A DNA stretch of 64,000 bases from Rhizobium leucaenae USDA 9039 (lineage in GTDB: Bacteria > Pseudomonadota > Alphaproteobacteria > Rhizobiales > Rhizobiaceae): assembly GCF_000426285.1 (NCBI RefSeq), contig NZ_AUFB01000003.1, positions 1-64,000 on the forward strand, written 5' to 3'. Both the position numbers and the translations under genes were made by a program. Shown here piece after piece: positions 36,266 to 44,276 of this stretch (positions within the stretch are counted from its first letter, which is position 1; every line of letters begins with the position of its first letter). Below the pieces are notes generated by a model, which was given only the letters and a program-made list of their open reading frames with translations, had not been told where the DNA came from and searched no databases.

Positions 36266-37180
36266 ATGAACCAGCAGCTTATCGAAAGTGGTACGGATGG
36301 CGGCGCGGCGCTGATGCCGCATCCGGACGTTGCGCCATCCTCCGGCGGTATTGCCGCCGGAGTGCTCATGTGCGTGATGTCCATGTGCTGCATCCAATTC
36401 GGCTCGGCCTTGTCGTCACCGATTATCAACGCCTACGGGCCGGTCGGCGCCACATGGCTTCGGCTCGTCTTCGCGTCCGCCGCATTGGCGATCATCGTCC
36501 GGCCGAAGATCATGAGCTACAGCCGCTCGCAATGGATCAGCGTGCTGGCACTCGGCACCGTATCGGCGTTGATGACGGCTTCCTTCTTCTCGGCGATTGC
36601 GCGCATTCCATTGGGTCTTGCCGTTGCCATAGATTTTCTCGGGCCTCTGCTTGTCGCGACCCTCGGCTTCGGGCTGAGCCGTCAGCTTCTCTGGCCCGTC
36701 TTCGCCGGTATCGGCGTTCTGCTACTCGCCTATAACGGTGAGGAATGGGTCGGCAATCTGCCGGGCATCCTCTTTGCCTGCGGCGCCGGGGTGGGGTGGG
36801 CTTGCTACATTCTGTTGACGAAGAGGGTCGGTAAAGCCTTCAAGGGTCTGGAAGGACTTGCCATGTCGCTGCTGGTCGCAGCGGTTGTTTCGACGCCCTT
36901 CGGTTTTGCCTCGGCCGTCCCACATCTGACGGCGTCTGGCATCCTCGAAATGGCGGGCTTGGCGCTGCTCGTTCCGCTCCTTCCCTATGTGCTGGAAATG
37001 GTGGCTCTGCGGCGCATGCCCACGTCATCTTTCGGCATCCTCATGAGCCTGGAGCCCGCCATCGCTGCCGTTGCCGGCTTCGTCATCCTATCGCAGCCGA
37101 TGACGCCATCGCAGATGTTCGGCACGGCGCTCGTCGTTGCCGCAAGCATCGGGGCAACCATTTTCGCAGCGAAGGGCTGA
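36266..37180 (+). CDS. EamA/DMT family exporter, RhtA-like
   Basis: 304 residues with ten membrane helices in two EamA repeats (about 28-150 and 165-300). The stretches SSPIINAYGPVGATWLRL and LGLAVAIDFLGPLLVA are those of RhtA, the threonine/homoserine exporter; EAPs of this subgroup export amino acids or related metabolites. AGAGG precedes the ATG at 36266. A small stem CCCGC-CTA-GCGGG lies directly before that site and could affect translation. Confidence 0.85.
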   Translation: MNQQLIESGTDGGAALMPHPDVAPSSGGIAAGVLMCVMSMCCIQFGSALSSPIINAYGPVGATWLRLVFASAALAIIVRPKIMSYSRSQWISVLALGTVSALMTASFFSAIARIPLGLAVAIDFLGPLLVATLGFGLSRQLLWPVFAGIGVLLLAYNGEEWVGNLPGILFACGAGVGWACYILLTKRVGKAFKGLEGLAMSLLVAAVVSTPFGFASAVPHLTASGILEMAGLALLVPLLPYVLEMVALRRMPTSSFGILMSLEPAIAAVAGFVILSQPMTPSQMFGTALVVAASIGATIFAAKG

Positions 37181-37223
37181 TTGGCGGCGAGTCCGAGGTT
37201 TTGTCGTCGGATCACCAGATTTT

Positions 37224-37259
37224 GAGTTTGCGGGCGCGTGCATGTATCCCCGCAAACTC
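37224..37259. repeat. Inverted repeat with 11-bp perfect arms
   Basis: Arms GAGTTTGCGGG and CCCGCAAACTC flank a 14-base loop between the converging rhtA-like and cdh genes. No T-run follows on either strand. It may act as a shared terminator or be a worn repeat. Confidence 0.55.
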
Positions 37260-37277
37260 GAAACCCAACATGAGCCC

Positions 37278-38045
37278 TCATCCACGCTGCTGTGCTAAAT
37301 CATCGGGTGCACATTTAGGATCAATCATATCCTCCGCGGATCCGCGCGATTTGTTTGCTCCCATTATTCTCGCGAGAATATAGAAGCCATGTTGCCCGTC
37401 CGGCAATGTCGAGCCAAAGACGCCAACCACCAAGTTTTTCATATTTGAGCGGGCTCCATCAACACCGTCTGCGACAAGCTTCAACGGGTTCAAATTTGAG
37501 AGGTCATCGGCCGCACGGAATGTTGCCCACCAACCGACATTGGTCCTCAACTTTGTAAACCGAAAGCTGCCAATCTCTGCCGCATGGGTCTTTAGCAGAG
37601 CGCGAAAGCGAGGCGTCTCACATCCCATGTGGATATGAAGCCGATCTTGTGTGCGCCAACTTGCGGCGTTTATCGCCAGTGCAAAATCCTGTGGCGAACC
37701 CTTCTGGGCGCGTGGGCCTATTTCGGCTGATCGCTCTCTCCACGCTGCGTCAAAATAGTTCGGCGCCCCCTCCGCCAGAAGGCGAGGGTCTTCGATGCCG
37801 GATACATCGGCGAGCGGCGCAAGAATGGTTCGCTCTTTGTCGGTCGGCTCGCGAAGAACGGCGTAGGAAGACAACGGATCCTGAGCCCGAACTATTTTGA
37901 GGCACGGATACGGCGATCCTGTCAGTGTAGAATTAACCTCGCAAGCTCTAACGACCAGCCCCAAAGCAGAGCGGCTGACGAATGAGCTCATGATGATGAC
38001 GACAATAACGAGAGAAATAGAGAGAACGACGGGGCGATGCTTCAT
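37278..38045 (-). CDS. cdh: CDP-diacylglycerol pyrophosphatase
   Basis: 255 residues, close in length to Escherichia coli Cdh. An N-terminal signal-anchor (about 6-30) holds the enzyme at the membrane. The HIT-like catalytic region is FALAINAASWRTQDRLHIHM then GCETP, which lines up with the Cdh block of the same form, and the closing SAEDMIDPKCA also matches. It splits CDP-diacylglycerol into phosphatidate and CMP. Single gene with no operon partner. I saw no better alternative. Confidence 0.88.
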   Translation of the reverse strand: MKHRPVVLSISLVIVVIIMSSFVSRSALGLVVRACEVNSTLTGSPYPCLKIVRAQDPLSSYAVLREPTDKERTILAPLADVSGIEDPRLLAEGAPNYFDAAWRERSAEIGPRAQKGSPQDFALAINAASWRTQDRLHIHMGCETPRFRALLKTHAAEIGSFRFTKLRTNVGWWATFRAADDLSNLNPLKLVADGVDGARSNMKNLVVGVFGSTLPDGQHGFYILARIMGANKSRGSAEDMIDPKCAPDDLAQQRG

Positions 38046-38177
38046 GCGTGATTTCGAAGTTTTGCTAACGAGCCCATCATTTCCGAAGATCTGGCCCTCA
38101 TGATAATTTATCTTAAATCCCTTGCGATAGTCGCGGAAGAACCACCGACCTCAATAATTCGGCGGAGATTTCCATTA

Positions 38178-38279
38178 TGACTGTCGGGACACCAATATTT
38201 CCAGAATTTTTATCTGCCTAAGGAGGAAATATGCAATTTGTACACCACGAACGGCGGTTCACGGCATATCGTCGGTAGC
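38178..38279 (+). other. Two tandem tiny open frames with strong ribosome-binding sites
   Basis: A 14-residue frame (38178-38222, MTVGTPIFPEFLSA) has GGAGA eight bases before its ATG. Its stop overlaps an AAGGAGG site that leads to a 15-residue frame (38232-38279, MQFVHHERRFTAYRR). No longer gene follows on this strand. They could be leader peptides, a small peptide pair or remains of a lost gene. Confidence 0.3.
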
Positions 38280-38315
38280 CTCAACCATCGAACCGCACAT
38301 TGCGCCCAACTTGCC

Positions 38316-38783
38316 TTAACCGGTCTTCCCCACCGGATCATCCATCGCTGGATTATAAAAGAGCGACAGCGTCAGGCTCTTGGCGATGCGCTCGGCCGTC
38401 GCCATGAACCATGCCTTGGCGTCATCGGAGGGCGCTATGTCGGCAAGCGTTTCGGAAAACAGAGCCAGCCATTCCGGAAAGAGATCGGGCACGATGCCTT
38501 CGACGCCGAGATGCGCCTGCACCGGCTTGCCGCCATAAGCGCCGTTCTTGAAAGCGACCGACGACCAGAAGCGTTTCATCTTCTCCATATGGTCCGGCCA
38601 CCGACCGGCAAGACGTCCGTCAAAAACCGGTCCGAGTCTGGGATGCGCCTGAATGCGGCCGTAGAAAGTATCGACAAGCCTATCGATGAAGGCTGCATCG
38701 ATGCCCATGCCGGCCATCTCGGCTTCGGCCTTCTCGCGAATGCCGGCTAGGTGAGCGGCGCGGCCTTGTATGTCACTGTTCAT
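38316..38783 (-). CDS. Group III truncated haemoglobin
   Basis: 155 residues. The 2-on-2 globin core of group III is seen in IDRLVDTFYGRIQAHPRLGP (helices A-B, with the B10-like tyrosine Y41), MEKMKRFWSSV and GGKPVQAHLGVEGI, whose H91 is the likely proximal haem ligand. WLALFSETL follows. Such globins bind oxygen or nitric oxide and probably help redox or NO handling. It is divergent from mbfA by 243 bp. Confidence 0.92.
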   Translation of the reverse strand: MNSDIQGRAAHLAGIREKAEAEMAGMGIDAAFIDRLVDTFYGRIQAHPRLGPVFDGRLAGRWPDHMEKMKRFWSSVAFKNGAYGGKPVQAHLGVEGIVPDLFPEWLALFSETLADIAPSDDAKAWFMATAERIAKSLTLSLFYNPAMDDPVGKTG

Positions 38784-38996
38784 CTCATGCTCCTGCCGCC
38801 GCGCAGCACTTGGCGCAAATACGGCGTTGTCGATCCTTATCTATGCATTTTCATGGCGCAACCAAGGTGTCATCCCGTCGTTGCGGCAATCTGTCAAAGA
38901 CACAGCAGTTCGCTTGGGATGGTCCCGTCCAAAAAGCGTATCCCAACCGCTGGGATAATGCCTTGGGCCTTGACCTGCATGTTTGTCCACTTTAGC

Positions 38997-39011
38997 TTAG
39001 AATAATTCTAA
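38997..39011. promoter_or_regulatory. Iron control element (ICE)-like palindrome, probable Irr site, before mbfA
   Basis: TTAGAA-TAA-TTCTAA is a perfect 6+6 inverted repeat and fits the ICE consensus bound by Irr in Rhizobiales. It ends 15 bp before the mbfA start, with a further TTCTAA half-site at 39021-39026. This position suits repression of mbfA by Irr when iron is low. Confidence 0.8.
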
Positions 39012-39026
39012 AAATGGAGATTCTAA

Positions 39027-40010
39027 ATGTTGCTCGGGTTTTTCCGCTCGCCCAAACGTTCCTTTGCCTCTTTGACCGAACAGGAAATTCTCGCCATTGC
39101 CATCGCCTCGGAAGAGGACGATGCGCGCATCTATCTTGCCTATGCCGATATCCTGAGAGCCAATTATCCCGATTCCGCCAAGGTCTTCGAGGACATGGCC
39201 GAAGTCGAGGACTTGCATCGCAGGACGCTGATCGACATGCACCGCAAGCGTTTCGGCGAGCGCATCCCGCTGATCCGGCGCGAACATGTCAGCGGTTTTT
39301 ATGAACGCAAGCCGGATTGGCTGCGCAAGAACCTGTCGCTGGAAGCCATCCGTTCCGAAGCCGAGGGTATGGAGCAGCAGGCCTATAATTTTTACGTCGA
39401 GGCGGGCAAGCGGGTTTCCGATGCCTCGACGCGGCAGCTTCTTGGCGATCTGGCATTGGCGGAACAAGGGCATGAAGACATCGCCCGCATGCTCGGCGAC
39501 AAGCACACGCCGCAATCCGTGAAGGAAGAAGAGGACGCGAATGCCCGCCGCAAATTCGTGCTGACCTATGTGCAGCCGGGCCTTGCCGGCCTGATGGACG
39601 GCTCCGTTTCGACGCTTGCGCCGATCTTCGCTGCCGCCTTTGCGACGCAGCAGACATGGCAGACCTTCCTCGTCGGCCTATCGGCTTCCGTCGGCGCCGG
39701 CATTTCCATGGGCTTCACGGAAGCTGCCCATGATGACGGCAAGATTTCCGGCCGCGGCTCGCCGATCAAGCGCGGTCTTGCCTGCGGTGTCATGACGGCG
39801 CTCGGCGGATTGGGGCACGCGCTTCCCTACCTCATTCCCGATTTCTGGACGGCCACCATCACCGCCGCCATCGTTGTCTTCTTCGAGCTTTGGGCGATCG
39901 CCTTCATTCAGAACAAATATATGGAGACGCCGTTTCTGCGCGCCGCCTTCCAGGTCGTCGTCGGCGGCTCGCTGGTGCTCGCTGCGGGCATATTGATCGG
40001 AAACGGGTGA
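39027..40010 (+). CDS. mbfA: MbfA: membrane-bound ferritin-like protein with VIT1-type domain
   Basis: 327 residues. An N-terminal ferritin-like (rubrerythrin) domain of about 165 residues carries two E-x-x-H sites: ASEEDDARIYL with EVEDLH (E61, H64), and MEQQAYNFYVEAG with AEQGHEDI. The C-terminal half is a VIT1/CCC1 membrane transporter (GLAGLMDGSVSTLAPIFAAA, five helices). MbfA exports iron and protects against iron and peroxide stress. GGAG precedes the ATG. The ICE palindrome beside the start indicates Irr control. Length and domain order equal those of Agrobacterium and Bradyrhizobium MbfA. Confidence 0.95.
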   Translation: MLLGFFRSPKRSFASLTEQEILAIAIASEEDDARIYLAYADILRANYPDSAKVFEDMAEVEDLHRRTLIDMHRKRFGERIPLIRREHVSGFYERKPDWLRKNLSLEAIRSEAEGMEQQAYNFYVEAGKRVSDASTRQLLGDLALAEQGHEDIARMLGDKHTPQSVKEEEDANARRKFVLTYVQPGLAGLMDGSVSTLAPIFAAAFATQQTWQTFLVGLSASVGAGISMGFTEAAHDDGKISGRGSPIKRGLACGVMTALGGLGHALPYLIPDFWTATITAAIVVFFELWAIAFIQNKYMETPFLRAAFQVVVGGSLVLAAGILIGNG

Positions 40011-40031
40011 GAGGCGCTCGGCGAAGCCGAG

Positions 40032-40054
40032 GAAACGATCCAGTGAATCGTTTC
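40032..40054. repeat. Hairpin GAAACGAT/ATCGTTTC after mbfA
   Basis: An eight-base perfect stem with loop CCAGTGA, 22 bp beyond the mbfA stop. No T-run follows. It may end or stabilise the mbfA transcript. Confidence 0.5.
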
Positions 40055-40241
40055 GAGCATCGAACGCCCTGAGCCCAAGCGTAGGGCTGGCAGGTGCGGC
40101 ATAGGCGGTGTCCTATCCCGTCTTCAGGAGGAGGATGGCTCATCATCACGAAATGTTAAAATTCGGAACGCTCCTGGATGCCACTGGTTACCACTGCGAG
40201 GCCGCTCTTGGCCTCGTCTGCAAACCTAAGGAGATAATCCA

Positions 40242-40427
40242 ATGGCAAACCAAGGTGGAACCCACGAACAGCACGTTAAGGCCGGCCAGCAGAGCCATAA
40301 GAACACGGATGACAAGACTCGCAATGCGTCGTCTTCCGGCTCGCGCCAGGAGCAATCGGGCGGTACGCGCGGCGGCACCCATGAGCAGCATGTCAAGGCT
40401 GGTCAGCAGAGCCATAAGAACCACTAA
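40242..40427 (+). CDS. Small hydrophilic protein with duplicated motif (61 aa), KGG/con-10-like
   Basis: AAGGAG stands eight bases before the ATG. The peptide is two near-identical copies of GGTHEQHVKAGQQSHKN (residues 5-21 and 44-60) joined by a charged, serine-rich linker. It is strongly hydrophilic and has no cysteine or aromatic core, so it is probably disordered. The repeat recalls KGG-type and conidiation-10-like stress proteins, in which a Gly-His/Lys motif recurs, but the match is loose. A 230-bp leader with hairpins precedes it, and a strong terminator follows. Confidence 0.7.
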   Translation: MANQGGTHEQHVKAGQQSHKNTDDKTRNASSSGSRQEQSGGTRGGTHEQHVKAGQQSHKNH

Positions 40428-40492
40428 CGAGTGGTACGATCGATTTGTCCATGCCTAAACGGCAAGGACCGTTCTAAAAATTTCGGATAGAA

Positions 40493-40520
40493 AAAGGCCG
40501 GCGATTTTGCCGGCCTTTGA
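40493..40520. terminator. Bidirectional intrinsic terminator
   Basis: Stem AAAGGCCGGC / GCCGGCCTTT with loop GATTTT lies between the 61-residue gene (plus) and the protease gene (minus). The A- and T-ended arms make it work on both strands. Confidence 0.85.
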
Positions 40521-40542
40521 TATCGCATCTGGTCCTAGATGT

Positions 40543-41148
40543 TTACTTGACAGCGCCGACGAGGACATCGTTGCCGTTCTCGATGGTGACCCAGCGGCCG
40601 GCATTATAGCTCGCCTGACGCTTCAGGTAGGAATAGGGGGTCTTGTACCAGACCTTCACCTCGTCATCGAGATTGTCGAGAATGTAGTCGCCCTGCTGGG
40701 TGCGCAAGGTCAGCACGGCATGACCCTCGCCATCCGGTTTGCGCACGACCGTCATCAGAAGGTTGGCGGCGGAAACTCCCTTCTGCATCAGAAGCTTGCG
40801 CTTCAGGAGCGCGAAATCCTCGCAATCGCCGGCCGTCTTCGGATATTCCCAATATTCTTCCTGGCCGTAGACTTCCATGTCGGTGGCAGGCGTGATGGTC
40901 TTGTTGACGCGCAGGTTGATCTGGGTGACCAGCGACCAGGTGGCAGCGTTCATATCGACCGGACCGGCATTGCGCGTCGGACCGCATTCGTCGGTGTGAC
41001 GCTCGCAAAATTCATAATGCCCGATCGGCTGCGATGTGACGCCGCCGATGGTCATCGATGCGGTGTTCTGGGGGGCCGGCATGGCCGACGACGACATCGC
41101 AACTATAGCTGCGAAGGCAACGAATACGCCCTTGATACGCACGCCCAC
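40543..41148 (-). CDS. BTLCP transglutaminase-like cysteine protease
   Basis: 201 residues with a signal peptide (about 1-25). Catalytic triad of the bacterial transglutaminase-like cysteine proteases: C109 in TAGDCEDFALLKR, H143 in GEGHAVLTLRT and D158 in YILDNLDDEV. LapG, the best-known member, clips large adhesins at the outer membrane; no LapD or adhesin gene is seen nearby. The protein is likely periplasmic. It is 220 bp downstream of the alpha/beta hydrolase gene on the same strand. Confidence 0.9.
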   Translation of the reverse strand: MGVRIKGVFVAFAAIVAMSSSAMPAPQNTASMTIGGVTSQPIGHYEFCERHTDECGPTRNAGPVDMNAATWSLVTQINLRVNKTITPATDMEVYGQEEYWEYPKTAGDCEDFALLKRKLLMQKGVSAANLLMTVVRKPDGEGHAVLTLRTQQGDYILDNLDDEVKVWYKTPYSYLKRQASYNAGRWVTIENGNDVLVGAVK

Positions 41149-41368
41149 TTTCCTTGTATCGTCCCTGCATTTGTTAACAAATTGTTAATGTAAGGGGGCG
41201 CGCCAAGTCAATCGTTACTTAAGTGTTAACAGGGGAACCAGCCTTTATGGTTAATTTCGGTACAATCAAAGGGCTAGCTGCCACAATTCAATGCTTCTTA
41301 TGATTACCGCACGCATGCGAATTCTACCCCGCGGGCGGCGGGTTCTCTCAAGAGCTATCTCTATGTTT

Positions 41369-42181
41369 TTATGGATGCTTGTGGAGCGCGAGCGTCTCTG
41401 CTGCAGTCAAAATGCGCTCGATGTCCTGCGGTCGGGACAGCCGGTGATCGCCATCGCGCACGAGTGTTAACACGACATCGTCGGCCGGCAAATGTTCGAC
41501 CAATTTTAACGAATGTGCAAAGGGCACGTCCTCATCCTGCATGCCCTGCAGGATATGAACCGGGCAGCCGGTTTCGATGATGCCGCGCAGGACCCGGTTG
41601 GCGCGGCCGTCTTCGATGAGTGCGCGAGTGAAGATGTTCGGCTCGGGACTATACTCCGAGGGCTCTTCGAAATAACCGCGTTCGGCAAGCGATTTCCGCT
41701 CGACGTCGGAAAGGTTCGGCTCGATGAGCTCGATGGTGAAGTCCGGAGCGGGAGCGATCAGCACGAGGCCCTGAATGACCGGAGCCTTCTTTCGCCTGCG
41801 CAGTTCCTGGATGAGCCTCAGCGCGATCCAGCCGCCCATGGACGAGCCGACGAGGACGATGCGCTTCGGCTTGGCATAGTCGACGACGGCGAGCGCCTCT
41901 TCCAACCAGCGCGAAATCGTACCTTCGGTGAAGACGCCGCCGGATTGACCATGGCCAGAATAATCGAAGCGAATGCAGCCGAGGCCCAACCGTTCGGCCA
42001 GAGCATCGAGCTCCAGCGCCTTGGTGCCGCTCATGTCGGAACGATAGCCGGAGAGCCACATAAACGTCGTGCCTTTTGCGCCCTTCCTGGCCGCGCGCAG
42101 TTGCAGGGCAATCTGCCGTTGATCTCCGGCATTGCCCACGGCAACAAAGGTCGGCTCAAGATTGGCTAAGGCTTCGGACAT
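41369..42181 (-). CDS. Alpha/beta hydrolase
   Basis: 270 residues. Nucleophile elbow GSSMGG (S114), an oxyanion stretch FMWLSGYRSDMSGTKA, RFDYSGHGQSGG, an acid in HILQGMQDEDVPF and histidine in RDGDHRLS. The pattern is that of small esterases or acyl-hydrolases of the serine aminopeptidase group. No signal peptide is present, so it is cytoplasmic. Natural substrate unknown. The region between it and infC (280 bp) holds both divergent promoters. Confidence 0.88.
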   Translation of the reverse strand: MSEALANLEPTFVAVGNAGDQRQIALQLRAARKGAKGTTFMWLSGYRSDMSGTKALELDALAERLGLGCIRFDYSGHGQSGGVFTEGTISRWLEEALAVVDYAKPKRIVLVGSSMGGWIALRLIQELRRRKKAPVIQGLVLIAPAPDFTIELIEPNLSDVERKSLAERGYFEEPSEYSPEPNIFTRALIEDGRANRVLRGIIETGCPVHILQGMQDEDVPFAHSLKLVEHLPADDVVLTLVRDGDHRLSRPQDIERILTAAETLALHKHP

Positions 42182-42461
42182 CGAAAACTCCCGGAATTTT
42201 GTGCTCTATAAAGCAGATTCGCATGCGGGTAACCGCAAAAATCCTTTCCATTTCTGAAGAAGGCTTGTGCGTTATTTTGCAATGTTGCTGTGTCCTTTGC
42301 GCATCTTGCGGCTGCGCGGCACAGTAATGGTACGCGGGAGGTGATTTTTTCCTGGCGGCATGCTATTGACTTCGCCACAGCTTTTACGACATTTCCGTCA
42401 GTTGCGCCGACGGGAGCGAGAGGCTGCAGCAAATCCGAAACAATTCGTGGAGAGTACGACC

Positions 42462-42998
42462 ATTCGCAGACCCTTTAAAACCGATGCGCCCGTAAAGGAC
42501 GGGCCACGTTCCAACAGGGAAATTCGCATTCCCAAAGTTCAGCTCATCGCTGCCGATGGCGCGAATATGGGCATCGTCCCGACCGACCAGGCGTTGAGAA
42601 TGGCAGAGGAGGCCGGTCTCGATCTGGTAGAGATTTCCCCCAATGCTGAACCGCCTGTGTGCAAGATCCTCGATCTGGGCAAGCTGAAATACGCCAACCA
42701 GAAGAAGGCCGCCGAGGCGCGCAAGAAGCAGAAGATCGTCGAAGTCAAAGAAATCAAGATGCGTCCGAACATCGACACCCATGACTACGAGGTGAAGATG
42801 AAGGCCATCGGTCGTTTCTTCGAAGAAGGCGACAAGGTGAAGGTGACCTTGAAGTTCCGCGGCCGTGAAATGGCCCACCAGGAACTCGGTATGAAGCTTC
42901 TCCAGCAGGTCAAGGAAGATACGCTCGAAATCGCCAAGGTAGAGGCCGAGCCCAAGCTCGAAGGTCGCCAGATGATGATGGTGCTTGCGCCGAAGTGA
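42462..42998 (+). CDS. infC: Translation initiation factor IF-3, ATT start
   Basis: 178 residues counted from ATT at 42462 (read as [10 protein letters not shown]), seven bases after GGAGAG. Rhizobial IF-3 begins at just this point, and a non-standard AUU start is the known device by which IF-3 limits its own synthesis. The same frame is open back to 42360, but those codons are not IF-3-like. Both halves are clear: [20 protein letters not shown] and the C-terminal [22 protein letters not shown]-3 binds the 30S subunit and checks the start codon. Confidence 0.95.
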   Translation: MRRPFKTDAPVKDGPRSNREIRIPKVQLIAADGANMGIVPTDQALRMAEEAGLDLVEISPNAEPPVCKILDLGKLKYANQKKAAEARKKQKIVEVKEIKMRPNIDTHDYEVKMKAIGRFFEEGDKVKVTLKFRGREMAHQELGMKLLQQVKEDTLEIAKVEAEPKLEGRQMMMVLAPK

Positions 42999-43315
42999 GG
43001 CGCGAGCGAGGTAGAGGCCGGAGCCGTCCGATTGGGCGGCTTTTCCTTTTGTGGCATTAGGTTGATACCTGTCATCGATCTGCAAAAGAATCGCCGCCGT
43101 GCCCGTTGCACTTACAGGCGACTGCGGTTATAAGCGCGCGTCCGAACTGACCGGCAGGGCATGCCGTGGCAGTTCAGAATGCTGGCGGAGCGGTTCATCA
43201 CCGTTTCAGCCGTTCAACAACAAACGCTCCGGCACCTTGTTGCAGCCCGGCCTAGCCGGATCTGTGGGAAGGGTTTTTAGCAAAGCGCGCCAGGAAGCAT
43301 CGAAGGAGTAGCAAA
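42999..43315. other. infC-rpmI spacer: terminator plus structured leader
   Basis: 317 bp without a gene. A stem GCCGTCC / GGGCGGC (loop GATT, 43023-43040) runs into TTTTCCTTTT and should end infC transcripts. Beyond it a hairpin at about 43145-43176 (GAACTG paired with CAGTTC around GGCA/TGCC) lies in the likely rpmI leader and may be a site for ribosomal-protein feedback. Confidence 0.6.
43023..43050 (+). terminator. Intrinsic terminator after infC
   Basis: A seven-base stem (one G-T pair), four-base loop GATT and TTTTCCTTTT tail, 24 bp after the infC stop. It separates infC from rpmI, which must have its own promoter or rely on read-through. Confidence 0.75.
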
Positions 43316-43519
43316 ATGCCCAAGATGAAGACGAAGTCGTCTGCCAAGAAGCGGTTCAAGATCACCGCGTCCGGCAAGGTCAAGGCAGCCGCTGCTGGCA
43401 AGCGCCACGGCATGATCAAGCGTACCAACAAGTTCATTCGCGACGCCCGCGGCACCATGGTTCTCGCCGAACCGGATGGCCGTAAGGTTGTCAAGAACTA
43501 CTTGCCGAACGGTCTCTAA
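43316..43519 (+). CDS. rpmI: 50S ribosomal protein L35
   Basis: 67 residues, starting [20 protein letters not shown], with the family block [27 protein letters not shown] precedes the ATG. It binds 23S rRNA near the exit tunnel. Followed by rplT after 37 bp in the usual order. Confidence 0.98.
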   Translation: MPKMKTKSSAKKRFKITASGKVKAAAAGKRHGMIKRTNKFIRDARGTMVLAEPDGRKVVKNYLPNGL

Positions 43520-43556
43520 GACTATTCGTAACGCTATAGACTAAGGAGATCATGAA

Positions 43557-43961
43557 ATGGCACGCGTAAAAAGAGGCGTTACCGCCCACGCCAAGCACAA
43601 GAAGGTTCTGAAGCAGGCCAAGGGCTTCTATGGCCGCCGCAAGAACACCATCCGTACCGCCAAGGCCGCCGTCGACCGTTCCAAGCAGTACGCTTACCGC
43701 GACCGCAAGGTCAACAAGCGCAATTTCCGCGCCCTCTGGATCCAGCGCATCAACGCTGCCGTCCGCGAATTCGGCCTGACCTATGGCCGCTTCATCGACG
43801 GCCTGAACAAGGCTGGCATCGAAGTCGACCGCAAGGTTCTCTCCGACATGGCGATCCATGAGCCGGAAGCCTTCGGCGCGCTCGTCGTCGCCTCCAAGAA
43901 GGCCCTCGAATACCTCAAGGACGCCGGCACGACGAACGAATTCGAAGCTGTTGTAAGCTAA
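43557..43961 (+). CDS. rplT: 50S ribosomal protein L20
   Basis: 134 residues: [20 protein letters not shown], then the basic helix [20 protein letters not shown] and the globular half beginning [26 protein letters not shown] precedes the ATG. L20 is needed for early 50S assembly and represses the rpmI-rplT transcript in other bacteria. The C-terminal extension past about residue 118 is normal for alphaproteobacteria. Confidence 0.98.
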   Translation: MARVKRGVTAHAKHKKVLKQAKGFYGRRKNTIRTAKAAVDRSKQYAYRDRKVNKRNFRALWIQRINAAVREFGLTYGRFIDGLNKAGIEVDRKVLSDMAIHEPEAFGALVVASKKALEYLKDAGTTNEFEAVVS

Positions 43962-44276
43962 CGCCGCTTCGCACGTAGGTCGTGAATTCATTGCAAACCC
44001 GCGTCGGCAAACCGGCGCGGGTTTTGCGTTTTGCAGCAGGCGCGATCGAGCCTATTGGCCAGATCAAAGCATGCCCGCTGCTGGCGGTGGCCGAACTTCG
44101 GCACATGACCCGCATTCTCAGCGCGTTTTTGTCATTTGCCCGGTTGATTGGCCGCGTGCACATGGGTAGTGATCTGCAGCGCTTCATCGTTGCCACCAGC
44201 TATCTGATGTATGTGTTCACCAATTATTCTGCGGAATAGCGGCGCGGTGAGCCCGCCCTCCGCAAGGCAGGACAAG
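43962..44276. other. rplT-pheS spacer
   Basis: 315 bp without a convincing gene. A hairpin AAACCCGCG / CGCGGGTTT (43995-44024) followed by TGCGTTTT ends rplT. The remaining 250 bp must hold the pheST promoter. I saw no Phe-rich leader peptide or T-box, so attenuation of the enteric kind is not supported. Confidence 0.55.
43995..44031 (+). terminator. Terminator after rplT
   Basis: Nine-base outer stem with a further CGG/CCG inner pairing around CAAA, and a T-rich tail TGCGTTTT, 33 bp past the rplT stop. Confidence 0.75.

Noticed and set aside
40108..40458. Longer frame covering the 61-residue gene region
   Set aside because: Different frame from the duplicated-motif peptide, no ribosome-binding site, no repeat-like or conserved content.
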